Part shown: positions 36,261 through 50,130 of the stretch, piece by piece
Layout: each line of letters starts with the position of its first letter
Numbering within the stretch: the stretch's first letter is position 1
Source of the DNA: Paraphysoderma sedebokerense
Lineage: Eukaryota > Blastocladiomycota > Physodermatomycetes > Physodermatales > Physodermataceae
DNA: 64,000 nt
NCBI GenBank assembly: GCA_025602915.1
Contig: JAHLJZ010000074.1
Location: 1 to 64,000, forward strand
Direction: 5' to 3'
Position numbers and translations under genes: made by a program
The notes under the pieces: model-generated
What the model was told of the DNA's origin: nothing
Database searches by the model: none
The model's input: only the letters and a program-made list of their open reading frames with translations

Positions 36261-37868
36261 ATGCTTGCGGGTTGGCTCGTTCAGGCCCTTTCAGATATAC
36301 CGTTTGAACCGATTCCGCCTTCTACTATTCTCAAGGAATCTGCATCAGCCGGACCATACCAACCAGATCGAAAGCAGAACCTTCGAAAGCCCATAAACCA
36401 GGGTAGCTCTGGTGCATCGAAGCGAAAGTCATCGGATACAAATGAACAAAATTCACATAAAAGAATCAAGAAGAATCTGTGTGTGGAGGAAAATGATGTC
36501 CCAAATATTGTCGGAAAGAGCAAAAGTCATAAAGGACTCGATGGACGAAAGAAATCAAAAGTGCAGACGTTCACGTTCCTGTCAAAGAATTCATCAACGG
36601 AGGCAGAAATATCGGCCCAGGCGGCTTCAATTATAGTCAAAACCGATGGTACCGTTATTTCCAATCGGAAAGACTCGATGTCTCGATCAGATCCGACTCC
36701 AGGCATTCCGAGGCCGAACGAACCAAGACGCATCGATGATTCTCTCACAGCCATAAAAAGGTCGTCAACTGATTCCAAGAAGATAGCACTGAAGAATATT
36801 GTTCATGAAAAGCCATCAATTATGGGCTTTAACTCTGAAAATTTGAATTCACACCGAGGTCCTTCCAATCCGCCAATTTCTAATGCAGTAGTTAACTTGT
36901 CACGTAACTCCGTTCCAGACGAGAACTCAACATTATCAACTATCAAGAACAATCCTCAAATCGGTAATGATGGCTCAACTTCAGTTAATCCTTCCTATTC
37001 AAAAGCCAGTATTCCTACGTTTGACAGTATAGAATTTGATTTAGACGATGATTTATCATTTTTAGATGAGCTGGATGGTCCGGAGGGATTGGATACAGCA
37101 ATGTCAAAATCGCCGGATAACGTGAATCAGTTTGAGAATGACGAAGACAGAGAACATGGTGTTAATGAGGTTAGGTCAGCATTTCAAAGAGGATATGCCT
37201 CGCTGTCAAAAGCTACGGTCTCGCAACATCATGGTGGTCATTCAACGTCACAATTAAAAACAGCGAATGCCTCTTCATTTAATAAACTCGGTAACAATCA
37301 TAACATTACAGATGGCACCGACGAATTCCCGTCCCGACAACGTAGCCTAATCACTCCCGCTAGTTCGAAGACGACTAATCCCATCATTGCCCGCCCTGAT
37401 CCGCAAAGTACTTCCTTTCCGAAAAGATCTTCTTCTATAGGCACTACACGTATCTCTACCAGCGAGGATTCTTTCAACCTATCTAATTCCTTTTTGTCTC
37501 AGCCAAGTCCTGCCAGTCAATGTCAGAGTACCAATAATGCAGGGTCAACGACTATCGGAAAAACGTCTAGGAACCCAACCGCGACGACTCAAAAACAGAG
37601 ATCACAGTCATCAAAGTTATCTACCAGCGTAAAGCAATCAACATTAAGCTTTCAACACAGCGCAAGTAAAGAGTCAAGACAGCAGATTCAGTCTTCGTCC
37701 AAAAACCCGCAACTAGGCAAGGACGCGACCAACGGCAACCGGAATCCAAGTTTGGCTGCTTGTCCAATTTGCAATATGACCTTTTCTTCTGACTTTACGA
37801 ACAAACAAGTAAACGATCATGTGGATTTGTGTTTGAATGATGCGTCAGGGTTATTAGATGATTTATAG
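36261..37868 (+). CDS. Disordered protein with C-terminal UBZ4-type zinc finger
   Basis: An open frame with no intron from ATG 36261 gives 535 aa; the frame is open further upstream but without an ATG. The body is low-complexity, rich in Ser, Asn, Lys and Gln, with a basic patch near residues 50-95 (KRKSSDTNEQNSHKRIKK) and an acidic island FDLDDDLSFLDELDG (about residues 257-271). At the C-terminus CPICNMTF plus NDHVDLCL (about residues 501-525) match the CCHC UBZ4 ubiquitin-binding finger found in Rad18, FAN1, SNM1A and similar DNA-damage proteins. KQSTLSFQH just before it is loosely like a PCNA-interaction motif. A role in ubiquitin-directed DNA-damage tolerance is only an inference, and no catalytic domain is present. 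The start codon is uncertain. Confidence 0.6.
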   Translation: MLAGWLVQALSDIPFEPIPPSTILKESASAGPYQPDRKQNLRKPINQGSSGASKRKSSDTNEQNSHKRIKKNLCVEENDVPNIVGKSKSHKGLDGRKKSKVQTFTFLSKNSSTEAEISAQAASIIVKTDGTVISNRKDSMSRSDPTPGIPRPNEPRRIDDSLTAIKRSSTDSKKIALKNIVHEKPSIMGFNSENLNSHRGPSNPPISNAVVNLSRNSVPDENSTLSTIKNNPQIGNDGSTSVNPSYSKASIPTFDSIEFDLDDDLSFLDELDGPEGLDTAMSKSPDNVNQFENDEDREHGVNEVRSAFQRGYASLSKATVSQHHGGHSTSQLKTANASSFNKLGNNHNITDGTDEFPSRQRSLITPASSKTTNPIIARPDPQSTSFPKRSSSIGTTRISTSEDSFNLSNSFLSQPSPASQCQSTNNAGSTTIGKTSRNPTATTQKQRSQSSKLSTSVKQSTLSFQHSASKESRQQIQSSSKNPQLGKDATNGNRNPSLAACPICNMTFSSDFTNKQVNDHVDLCLNDASGLLDDL

Positions 37869-38152
37869 ATCTGCTAGTTAAGATGTGGTTGAATAATCTG
37901 ACGGCCAGTTGGAGAGAGTTGAGATTCGACGGATCCTAAAGTTTAAGAAAATCAGATAATGAAATTCATGTATAGTGCAGTTAATGTAATAATCAATAAT
38001 TCATCCCATCATTAGTTTGCATTCTGGGTTACTCGAGGGATATCCGGCGAGGCGTTTTTGAGCCGTTGGAGCGTTCCATTGATGCTTGGCCATCGCAAAC
38101 TCGAATCCATCTGTTCCTGTCGTTCCGAACATATTAGAGTCCTGGCTTCATT

Positions 38153-41100
38153 ATGGGGGAAAGACTGTCTCCGGAGCCCCTTATATTGCATATATATCCT
38201 AATTGTATCAAATTTGGGAATGGGGTATGTCGTTAACTTCTGATATAATCTGGTTTTTGTTGTTGCCCTAAAGTGGCACTGACTGTCCTTACATTTCGTT
38301 TATTTCTGAATTATTACCATTGAATGTTTGAATTATTTCTATAGGATGAAAGCTTTGTTCATGGCGGGGCAATGATGGTATGTATTAATTTCATTATTAT
38401 CAGGATTCTATTAATCCTGATTTTAATTCTCCCTTCTAATGTGGACATTGACTGAATTTTGAACCTTCTGGATCGTGTTATCCACAAATTCTTATGCTCC
38501 AATTACAGTTATTTCTGAAAGCACTAGAGAAAGGTGGATTACCGGCAGAATTTGTTGGATTGTTTGATTCAGTGGTAAAATACAAAAATGGTAAGACTTC
38601 GTTGTTTGAAAAAGTTTCATTCAACAGGTTGGACTCAAATGTGCGGTGGCTGATTGATGTCATTACTTTATCGTTGATTCATTCTATCTTGTGTAATTTA
38701 TACTCGATGTCAACTGCCGGTGGTCTCTGTCGATATTCGGTATCTCAATATCTTGTATTATAGGTTCCGTAAATGTGCAAATTTACGATCACCGCGGAAA
38801 CTCAACTACACATACTGCGACGACGTTACATACGACTACATCCGAGAATAACAATGAAAGTAAAGTCGATGTGGTACAATTGGATTTAAGAGATGATCCT
38901 GGATTAATTTGGAATGAGATTTGGAAGATGGCGGGTGGATTATCAGCAAAGAGTTTGGAAGACGGAATGTTGGAGTTGGAGAGTAAAATATTGGTTCGTT
39001 GAGCCGTCTGATAACTTATACCATGAGGATTATGTTCATTGTTGACAATCTTCTGGTATTGACCTTTGTATTTGTGTAGCTGGCGACCGCTCCGCCGTTG
39101 TGTTTAGATCCCTCTATCGAAGTCACCAAATTCAACAGTGTGATTCAATATAACGAACGTAAATTCAATTTCAGAAGGAAACGAAGGAGAAATGTTTATG
39201 AATTAGAGGAAGAGAAAGAAGAAAAGAACGAAGAAGATCAGTTGTTATTTATGATGGATGAGGTACATTCATTTCTATTGTTAGTTCGCTGTTAATGTTG
39301 ACGCATTATGTCTAACCTAACCTTTAAAAGAAACGAGAAAATCGACAAAGCGCATTTCAGCCGAGGTTTGTTTACCTTGTTTACCATTTACTCCTGGTCA
39401 TAGGTTAAACTGTTTATCCGTTTTCTAGCTTTGCTCGACTGGATTTCATTCAAAATTGGCGAAAGAGAAAACAGACAGAAGATTCGGAGACTTCTGCTAT
39501 ACTTGAGCCGAATAAACGCCAGAATGGCGATCGTGTGGTTATTAGATCCGCAAGGTTCAAACGAGAAGTTAACGGACGTTTGTATCCTTGTGTTTCTCCT
39601 GCTGGCTGAGTGAACAACGATTAATTTACTTATCTCCTTATTAGAACCGATATATACGCTACTTAATGTTTACGTTGCAAAAAATCAAGAGTATGATGCC
39701 GAATTGCGCTGGGGTACGGTGCCAGATACAAGCATTAATGGGAGGACTTTTCGGTGGGTAGTCGCTAATTTTTGTCCCATTTAAATCTCATATTTTAATA
39801 ATTCATTCCGCTATCGTCCTCTCTTAAGGTTTCGATTGGGCGGCAAAGGACTAGCCGGCATGTTTGTGTCCAACTTTTTGAAGCTTTACACCATTGATAA
39901 CAAGCAGATATTCGATACCATCAACACTGCCCAACAATCACAACAGCCGAATCGTCCGGGCACCCAAGTCACGAGCTATTCTCAAAACTCATCTCGTCAA
40001 CCAACACCGACTCCTGCACCTCAAAATTCCAACCAGTCTCCCCCGTCACTTCCTCGTTCCTTACCCAATCAAGCGACTGCCATTTCACCCCCCAACAAAC
40101 CATCGCCCTCTGTTTCACATCTGCAATTACAACAGTCTAATCCACAACAATCACAAATCATTCAACAATCTCCTCAACTTTCTACTATCTCTGTGGCTTC
40201 ACCTCGTCCGACGGCTCTTCGTCCTCAAATGACCACACCTCAACTTGCGGCTGCTCAGCTTGCGATGAACCAGAATCCTGGTCAGCAGAACCAACAGGCT
40301 AACATACAGGTTGCCAACCCTGCACAAATGTTATTAAGGCCTGGCGCAAATGTCCGACCCGGAGCAGTTGCGGTATGTAAATTTCTGAAATCTCATTAGA
40401 ATGTTAAGATTAGGTCTAACATTTCGCTTCCAAATAGGCTCAAGGTGCAACTTCGGCGACAACAGCAATCACTGTGATGCAACAGCTGCAACAGCGGAAT
40501 CCTACATTATTCGAACAACTCCATACACGTACTGGTGGAAATTTTATGCAGATGTTACATTTATATCGAGTCATGCTGGAAGCGTACCAAGCTAAACAGA
40601 ATCAACAGAATCAAGCTGGAATACGACCTCAGCAGGCGCAAGCACAGCAGCTACAGCAACAGAATCAACAAAATCTCGCAATCAATGCATCCCAAGTTCA
40701 AATGCAACAACATCCTCAAACAGTCGCGCAGCAGACGAATCCGACTGGTGGCAATGTTGTCCGACCTCCTGTAATCAATGCCGCTATGATTCAAAACTTG
40801 CAAGCTCAAGGTGTTCCAATTACTCAAATTCAATTATTAATCGCTCAAGCCCAAGCTCAACAGGCTCAGGCACAAGCGCAAGCTCAAGCACAAGCACAGA
40901 ATCAAGCTGCCCAACAGCAACAGCAGCAGCAACAACAACAAGTTCAACTTCAAGTTCAAAACCAAACTCAACCTCAAACCATCAACATCAACGGTGTCAA
41001 TATCCCTATCAATAACCTCGGTTTAATCAATATGAACGCCGCCACCGCTGCCGCCGCCGCTGGAGGTGTCAATCCTAATGTGAACACGAATTTAGTGAAT

Positions 41101-41193
41101 ACCGGTAATCCTACCCTGAATTTAACACAACTTCAACAATTACAGTTACAACAGATGCTACGAAATAATAGCGGAGTAGGGAGACCTATGTAG
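38153..41193 (+). CDS. SPT20: SPT20-like SAGA subunit with polyglutamine tail
   Basis: Spt20 is a structural subunit of the SAGA coactivator. The most upstream supportable exon starts at ATG 38153 and gives ERLSPEPLILHIYPNCIKFG. Next come DESFVHGGAMM, LFLKALEKGGLPAEFVGLFD (near 38510) and NGSVNVQIYDHRGN (joined across the intron at 38590-38763). This is the Spt20 order 'hydrophobic helix, LP.E...LFD, Y..G...V.I.DHR'. Later exons give the TAPPLCLDPSIEVTKFNSVI segment, AELRWGTVPDTSINGRTFRF and GGKGLAGMFVSNFLKLY. From 39900 onward the protein is Gln/Asn/Pro-rich with long QAQAQAQ and QQQQQQQ runs near 40840-40950. It ends at 41193. Many introns. An additional upstream exon cannot be excluded. 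Confidence 0.85.
40840..40960 (+). repeat. Glutamine-codon (CAA/CAG) repeat tract in SPT20
   Basis: Runs of alternating CAA/GCT/CAG units encode QA and poly-Q. The mixed CAA/CAG use suggests an old rather than freshly expanded tract. Confidence 0.85.
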
Positions 41194-41692
41194 CCTTTTT
41201 TTTTGTCGTAAATCGTGAAATTTTGGGGATAAACTTTAAAATAAATGTGATTGGAACTCGTGGAGTCTTGGTTCTTTAGGGATTTTTCTGTATATAACGT
41301 CAAAAAGGGGAAGAGTGGGTTGTATTCGCGGTGGATGAGTGGATAGTTGGCTTCTTTGTTGGAGTGATGGATGGTGTAATGACGTGGGACAATGTATTAT
41401 ACGAATTTTATAGTTTAAACTGAATTAGTTAAATGTTGAATAGAATGTTTTGGTTGTTTTTTGATCTACAACTGAGATAACGGACAGTCCAAGATTTACG
41501 CAAGATACAGTTCAAAATATCGCGGTTTGTTGTTATTTATTTATTTTTTTTTGAAGAATATTGATATACAAATGTATCGTACACAACATATGCTTATATC
41601 AAAAGTGAGTGAGGTATATAGTATGATTAATAATACAGTGAATTATCTTCAAACGTGTGTAATATCATAAACCCTTCCAGACTCGGTCAACT
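41194..41692. other. Tail-to-tail intergenic region
   Basis: 3' flanks of SPT20 and MET3. AT-rich, no gene supported. Confidence 0.5.
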
Positions 41693-45139
<3,447 letters not shown>

Positions 45140-48100
45140 ATGCGAACACTCTCAACCGACGTTCCTCCTCCTGTTCCACCAGCTAGCAACAAAAAAGCTC
45201 CAGCTCCTCGACCACCATCTGCAGCGAATTCTACAGCAATTCCCTCTTCAAATGCACCGGAAATTACACATGTCACTACTCGCGTTTTTGTGCCTTCTCT
45301 GAATATAACAAAGTCCTTCCGTTTTCCCGGAAACGAGTTAATATGGGCTTCAAAAATGCAAATAATTACAAAATTGACTGAAGTCAAGGGTGATATTAAA
45401 GAAGCATTAAATTGGGGTTTATATGAGACCAAGGCAGATGGAAAGGTCGAAACATTGCTGGAAGAGCATAGAGACTGGGCAAGTTACAGACAGAGCGAGG
45501 TGAGTGCTCACAAAGTATTCCTTGTCTTTTTACTCACTAACTGTTTATGAACACATACTACTTTCAATAGATGTCACTTGAATTCTCCGTGAAGCGCAGA
45601 ATAACGACACTGACCGAAAAAGAGAACAAAAAGATCAACGACAAGAAAAAGCAGAAGAAATTCTTGGAATACGTTTCTGCTCGCAATGTCGACAAAATCA
45701 AAGATGAGCTATCAAAACAGTTTGATCCGAATTTTACTGCGGATTCGGGAGATACCCCATTAACATTAGCGGTTCTCTCGGCCGATGCTAACTTGTTGTC
45801 TTGTCTTCTGGAAAATGGTGCCATTGTGGATTACCGAAATGCCGAGTTAAAGACTCCACTTCATGTTGCTGCCGCGAATGCTAAACCCATGTCAGTCGCC
45901 ATTCTACTGTACTATGGAGCATGGGTCAATTCCAAGGACCTCCAAGACCTGACACCCTTGTATTATGGTGCTTCGTCTGGTTCAGCGGAACTAATGCGAA
46001 AATTACTTTCTGCCAGAGCTGACGTTGAGGTGACCGATATGAATGGAAGAGCAGGTGGGTTTCGGGAATTTTTTATATTGATATGCTTGTAATCTCTCAA
46101 CGTAGTATTAATATGTTCTCTACAGCTCTTCATATGGCCTGCCAACAAAACCATCACGAAATTGTCAGTCTTTTAATCGAGTATGGCGCAAACATCAACG
46201 TTAAGAATAGTGCAGGAAATACACCACTACATGTTTGCGCTACCGGAAATGCTGTTCAATCCGCCAAAGTTCTTCTAACAAAGGGCGCAGATAAATCCAT
46301 TATTAATCAAACTTCTCAAACCCCGCATCAAGTCGCAGCTTTGAGTGGATCGTTTGAATTGAGCGACATCATCAAGAAATGGAGTGCTGATCAAGTTGGT
46401 AAGGGTCGCTCTGTTTCTGAGAAAGTCTCTTGTAGCCAATACTAATGGTTTGGATCTAGTTCCACCGACTCCACCACAAGAGTTGATGTACGAAGACCCC
46501 CGCAAAAACCATCCTACCTCCCTGTCTTTGTCAACCATTGGAAATGCCGATAGCACGGATAACACTCGATCGCGAGTGTCAACTCTTTCAGCTAGCGGTG
46601 CTGGTGGTACTGTAAAAAGGAGTAGCAGCTTCATGGACGGCAATGCGCTCTCTTCAGCCGTTCCTGCGAAGGGGAAAGCTCCACCTCCACCTGCCGCCAC
46701 TGGTATCCTGGGCGATCAAGGAGTATTTAGATTGGATCCTGCTCCGGCGGGTGGAATTCCATCTTTTGATATGCCACCGCTTCCGGCTTCTATGGCCACA
46801 AATATTCCACCACCTCCTTCTTTTGACTTACCACCACCTGTTCCGGCATCGATACCCAGTAATATTCCGTCGTTCGATTTACCGCCACCAGTCCCGGCCC
46901 CAATGTCTAGCGGTATTCCTCCTCCACCGTCGTTCGATTTCGCACCTCCTATCCCAGCATCTATGTCAAGTAACACTCCGCCACCACCTCCAGCGTTTGA
47001 CTTACCGCCCCCTATTCCGGCCTCTATGTCTAGCAACACTCCGCCGCCACCTCCGGCGTTTGATTTGCCGCCCCCTATTCCGGCTTCTATGTCTAGCAAA
47101 GCTCCACCTCCACCTCCAGCTTTTGATTTACCGCCTCCAATTCCGGCTTCTATGTCTAGCAAGTCTCCACCTCCACCCCCCTCATTTGATTTGCCGCCCC
47201 CTATTCCTGCTTCTGTGTCTAGCAAAACTCCACCTCCACCCCCTTCATTTGATTTGCCTCCGCCTATTCCTTCTTCTGTGTCTTCTGGTGGTCCCCCGCC
47301 ACCACCTGCGTTTGATTTGCCACCACCTATTCCTACTTCTATGTCGACCAAAACGCCAGTCCCACCTCCTCCAGCTCCTGAATCTGCGGATATAGATGGT
47401 GAGTTTTTCTTTATTATGTAACCTATAGACTACTCGCGATAAAATCTCATCACAAATTTTCCCTTGATGTTTGTTCACACACCCTTTAACTTTGTATCAT
47501 CAGCCGAGACTTCATCGTCTTCCAGTCCTCTAGCTGCCGCATTGGCTGCAGCAAAAATGAAGAGAGCCGCTTCCAATACTTCCAGTCAGAGTGGCGGTAC
47601 ACTAAAAATGTCTGCTCCACCACCACCACCACCTTCTACGGTTCCTCAACCACCAGCAGACTTGCCGAAACCCATGGGCATTCCTCCTCTTCCACCGATG
47701 CTTCAGACGCCAGCAGATTTACCAAAACCGATTGGTGTCCCGTCTGTTCCATCTATCCCATCTCCTCCCCAATCTCCTGTGGAACCACCCAAACCGGTTG
47801 GTATTCCAGCTCCGCCTCCATCGATTCCAACAGAAGACTCGTCAAATGGTATGTGCTATTTCATTCTTGTCAGATTTTGGACCCATTTTTTGATGTTAAT
47901 TCGCTTTTCTCAGGATCTGAATCGCAGTCACAAGCGGCGCCTGAGACGAGCGCTGCTCCTAAAAAGTCTGGTGGTCTGGTACGAATTATTTTTGTCACAT
48001 TTCTTGCAGTCTCATTGTCAGTTGTATTTGTATTGATTTACAATTTGTTGACAAACTTTTGATGCTACTCTCTGAACCCGTTTCTTCCGTGACATATCAT

Positions 48101-49610
48101 TTATCCTACAACAGATGGGCGCGCTTGCTTCTCGTTTCGGAAAAAAAGACAAAGGATCAAAAGAGCAAGCGTCCTCAGCTGCAGCATTGGATTCGTTACA
48201 ATCATCTGCTAATATTCCCAGTTCGAATGCGCCGGTTCCACCACCTCCTAGTAAACCACAAACCGAGGAGATCTCCTCTCCCCCACTTCCACCACCGATC
48301 AATCCTACAGTCGTCGCACCACCACCACCAAAATCACAAGAGGCGCCGGATTCACTCAATTCAAGCTCTAACCGTGTGTCAGCAATTGTATCTGAAAGTA
48401 GCAATGGTAGCTCTAAATTGAGAAAAAGTCCTGCTGGATCTCCTGCGATTTCCCGAAGTAATTCGCAATACCCAGAGCCAAACAGTGTATCGCCCAATGG
48501 TTCCGGTAATCAAAGTACGCTGAAAGCAGGGCTAGTCTCTAACCTCGCGAATACTTTGTCTCAACGACAAAACCCGATTCAGATGAAACCATTCAAACAA
48601 CCATCGTCCGATGCCGATGATTCTGTCGCTGATCTTCCGTCCAATGGACCATCAGATAAAATATTACCACCACCGGATAAAATCCCGCCACCACCTTCGT
48701 CTCGTAATCGCGGTCGCAGCGTGAACCAACAGCAAGCGCCACCCTCAGTTGGCCCTGGCCCAGATACCGTCCACAGAACCAAATCAGCCGGTCCTGGTCT
48801 TCCTAAATTCGATGACAAAAGCAACGGCATCGTTAACTTACAAATCAACCCACTCGCGCCACAACCTCAACAGAATCCACTTGCTAATCCATTGTCGCAG
48901 CAACCTCAACCGATGGGAATGCCTATGTCTCAATCTTCACAACAAATCAATATGATGAGTCAAAACATGGGTATGGTCGGCGGCATGAACCCTATGGTTC
49001 CGCAAATGGGCATGAACCCTATGCAGCAGCCTGCCATGCAACCTTCAATGCAACCTGCAATGCAACAAATGGGTATGAACGGTATGGGTATGAACAATAT
49101 GAATGGAATGGGTATGAATATGAACAATATGGGTAACATGGGTATGATGAATAACATGAACAACATGAACATGGGTGCTATGCGAACCAGCGTAGCCATC
49201 GGTATGCCTAATAATCCTAACATGGGTATGCAAGGTACCCCCAACATGGGAATGCCTAACAATCCTAACATGGGAATGGGTATGGGAATGGGAATGCAAA
49301 ACGGTGGAGCCAATATGGGTATGGGTATGAATATGGGTGCTGGTGGCGCGATGGGAGTGAACGGAAATATGCAGATGAATATGAATATGAATATGATGGC
49401 TATGTTGCCACCTGATGTTAGAAAGATGGCGGAAAATTATATGAATGATAACCGAAGGTTCGTTCAACCTGTCTTTATTTTTTCAACTTCTTTTCTGGTT
49501 CACATTTACGAATTGATTAATTGACGTCTATCCTGCTGTTTAGGTTAAACCAAGATATCATGCGCTACAAAAATATTTTAATCGGATTAGGAATTAACCC
49601 CGACATGTAA
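45140..49610 (+). CDS. Shank-like SPN-ankyrin protein with proline-rich repeats, WH2-like motifs and Met-rich tail
   Basis: Eight exons (45140-45499, 45571-46054, 46126-46398, 46460-47398, 47504-47848, 47914-47978, 48115-49457, 49544-49610) sum to 1,291 codons plus stop. After a short Pro leader, residues about 43-140 match the Shank/ProSAP N-terminal (SPN) domain: FVPSLNITKSFRFPG, IKEALNWGLYETKADGK, LEFSVKRRIT. Shank3 has DALNYGLFQPPSRGRAGK and LEFRYKRRVY. KKFLEYVSARNVDKI and FDPNFTADSGDTPLTLAV then track Shank3 into about six ankyrin repeats (residues about 165-365), ending NQTSQTPHQVAALSGSFELS and DQVVPP, where Shank has DVVPF. There is no SH3, PDZ or SAM domain. Instead there are about ten proline-rich 21-residue repeats (about 472-676), a WH2/GAB-like PLAAALAAAKMKRAAS, a second such segment, more poly-Pro and a Met/Asn/Gly-rich tail. 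Inferred role: actin-linked scaffold. Confidence 0.85.
46759..47370 (+). repeat. Tandem repeat of about 63 bp coding for proline-rich units
   Basis: About ten consecutive units of consensus FDLPPPIPASMSSNTPPPPP lie within exon 4 of the Shank-like gene. The central five units are nearly identical and the outer ones degenerate, as expected for expansion by unequal exchange. Each unit offers poly-Pro ligands for profilin, SH3 or WW domains. Confidence 0.9.
48910..49440 (+). repeat. Met/Gly/Asn-rich repeat tract
   Basis: Dozens of short ATGGG(T/A)ATG-type units encode MGM, MGMN and MNNM motifs in exon 7 of the Shank-like gene. Low complexity, possibly phase-separation-prone or Met-bristle-like; no known domain. 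Confidence 0.85.
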
Positions 49611-50130
49611 AACGCATAATTTTCTGACTTATTCGCGCAGAAAATAACGTACCAACACATTTAAACTGCGAATATTGTCGTCATTCTTGTTTCGTATTAT
49701 TATTTATTGACCTGCGTCGAGTTTATCTGACACTTGAGTTTTTTTAGTTTACTTTTCAACGTTTGTGTGCAGTTTGTGTATATTATTATTAGATCGAGAT
49801 ATATTGTTATTGGAGGTATAGGTTAGGGCTAAAACCAGTAGCAAAGTTTTGGTTGGAAAATAAGTATTGTAAGTTTTAGTAAATTGAACTTTGTATTCTT
49901 TTTGAATTGCGATTGTTTTTCACAAATTATGAAATCAATAAATAATGGAATCAATTTGGAAAATGTTGGATTGTTCAAGGGAAAAATTGAAGCTAGAGAT
50001 TGGCGAAATCGGATATTTACAACCATGTCTATTTCGATTATATTCACATTTCCTCAATGACACAAATCAACATTATATGTCTCTGGTTTAGAATTATTGT
50101 CTTTTACTAGTACCCGTTGATGTAAAGACA
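49611..50130. other. Tail-to-tail intergenic region
   Basis: 3' flanks of the Shank-like and BCL7-like genes. AT-rich, no gene supported. Confidence 0.5.

Noticed and set aside
46716-47351. Long Gly-rich ORF on the minus strand (GIGGGKSN repeats)
   Set aside because: It is the exact antisense shadow of the proline repeat array of the Shank-like gene; its regularity comes from that repeat.
48960-49467. Two minus-strand ORFs rich in Ile-Pro or His
   Set aside because: Shadows of the ATGGGTATG-type repeats encoding the Met-rich tail.
45140-49610. Formin identity for the proline-rich protein
   Set aside because: There is poly-Pro like an FH1 region but no FH2 domain follows, and the N-terminus matches Shank rather than a formin GBD.
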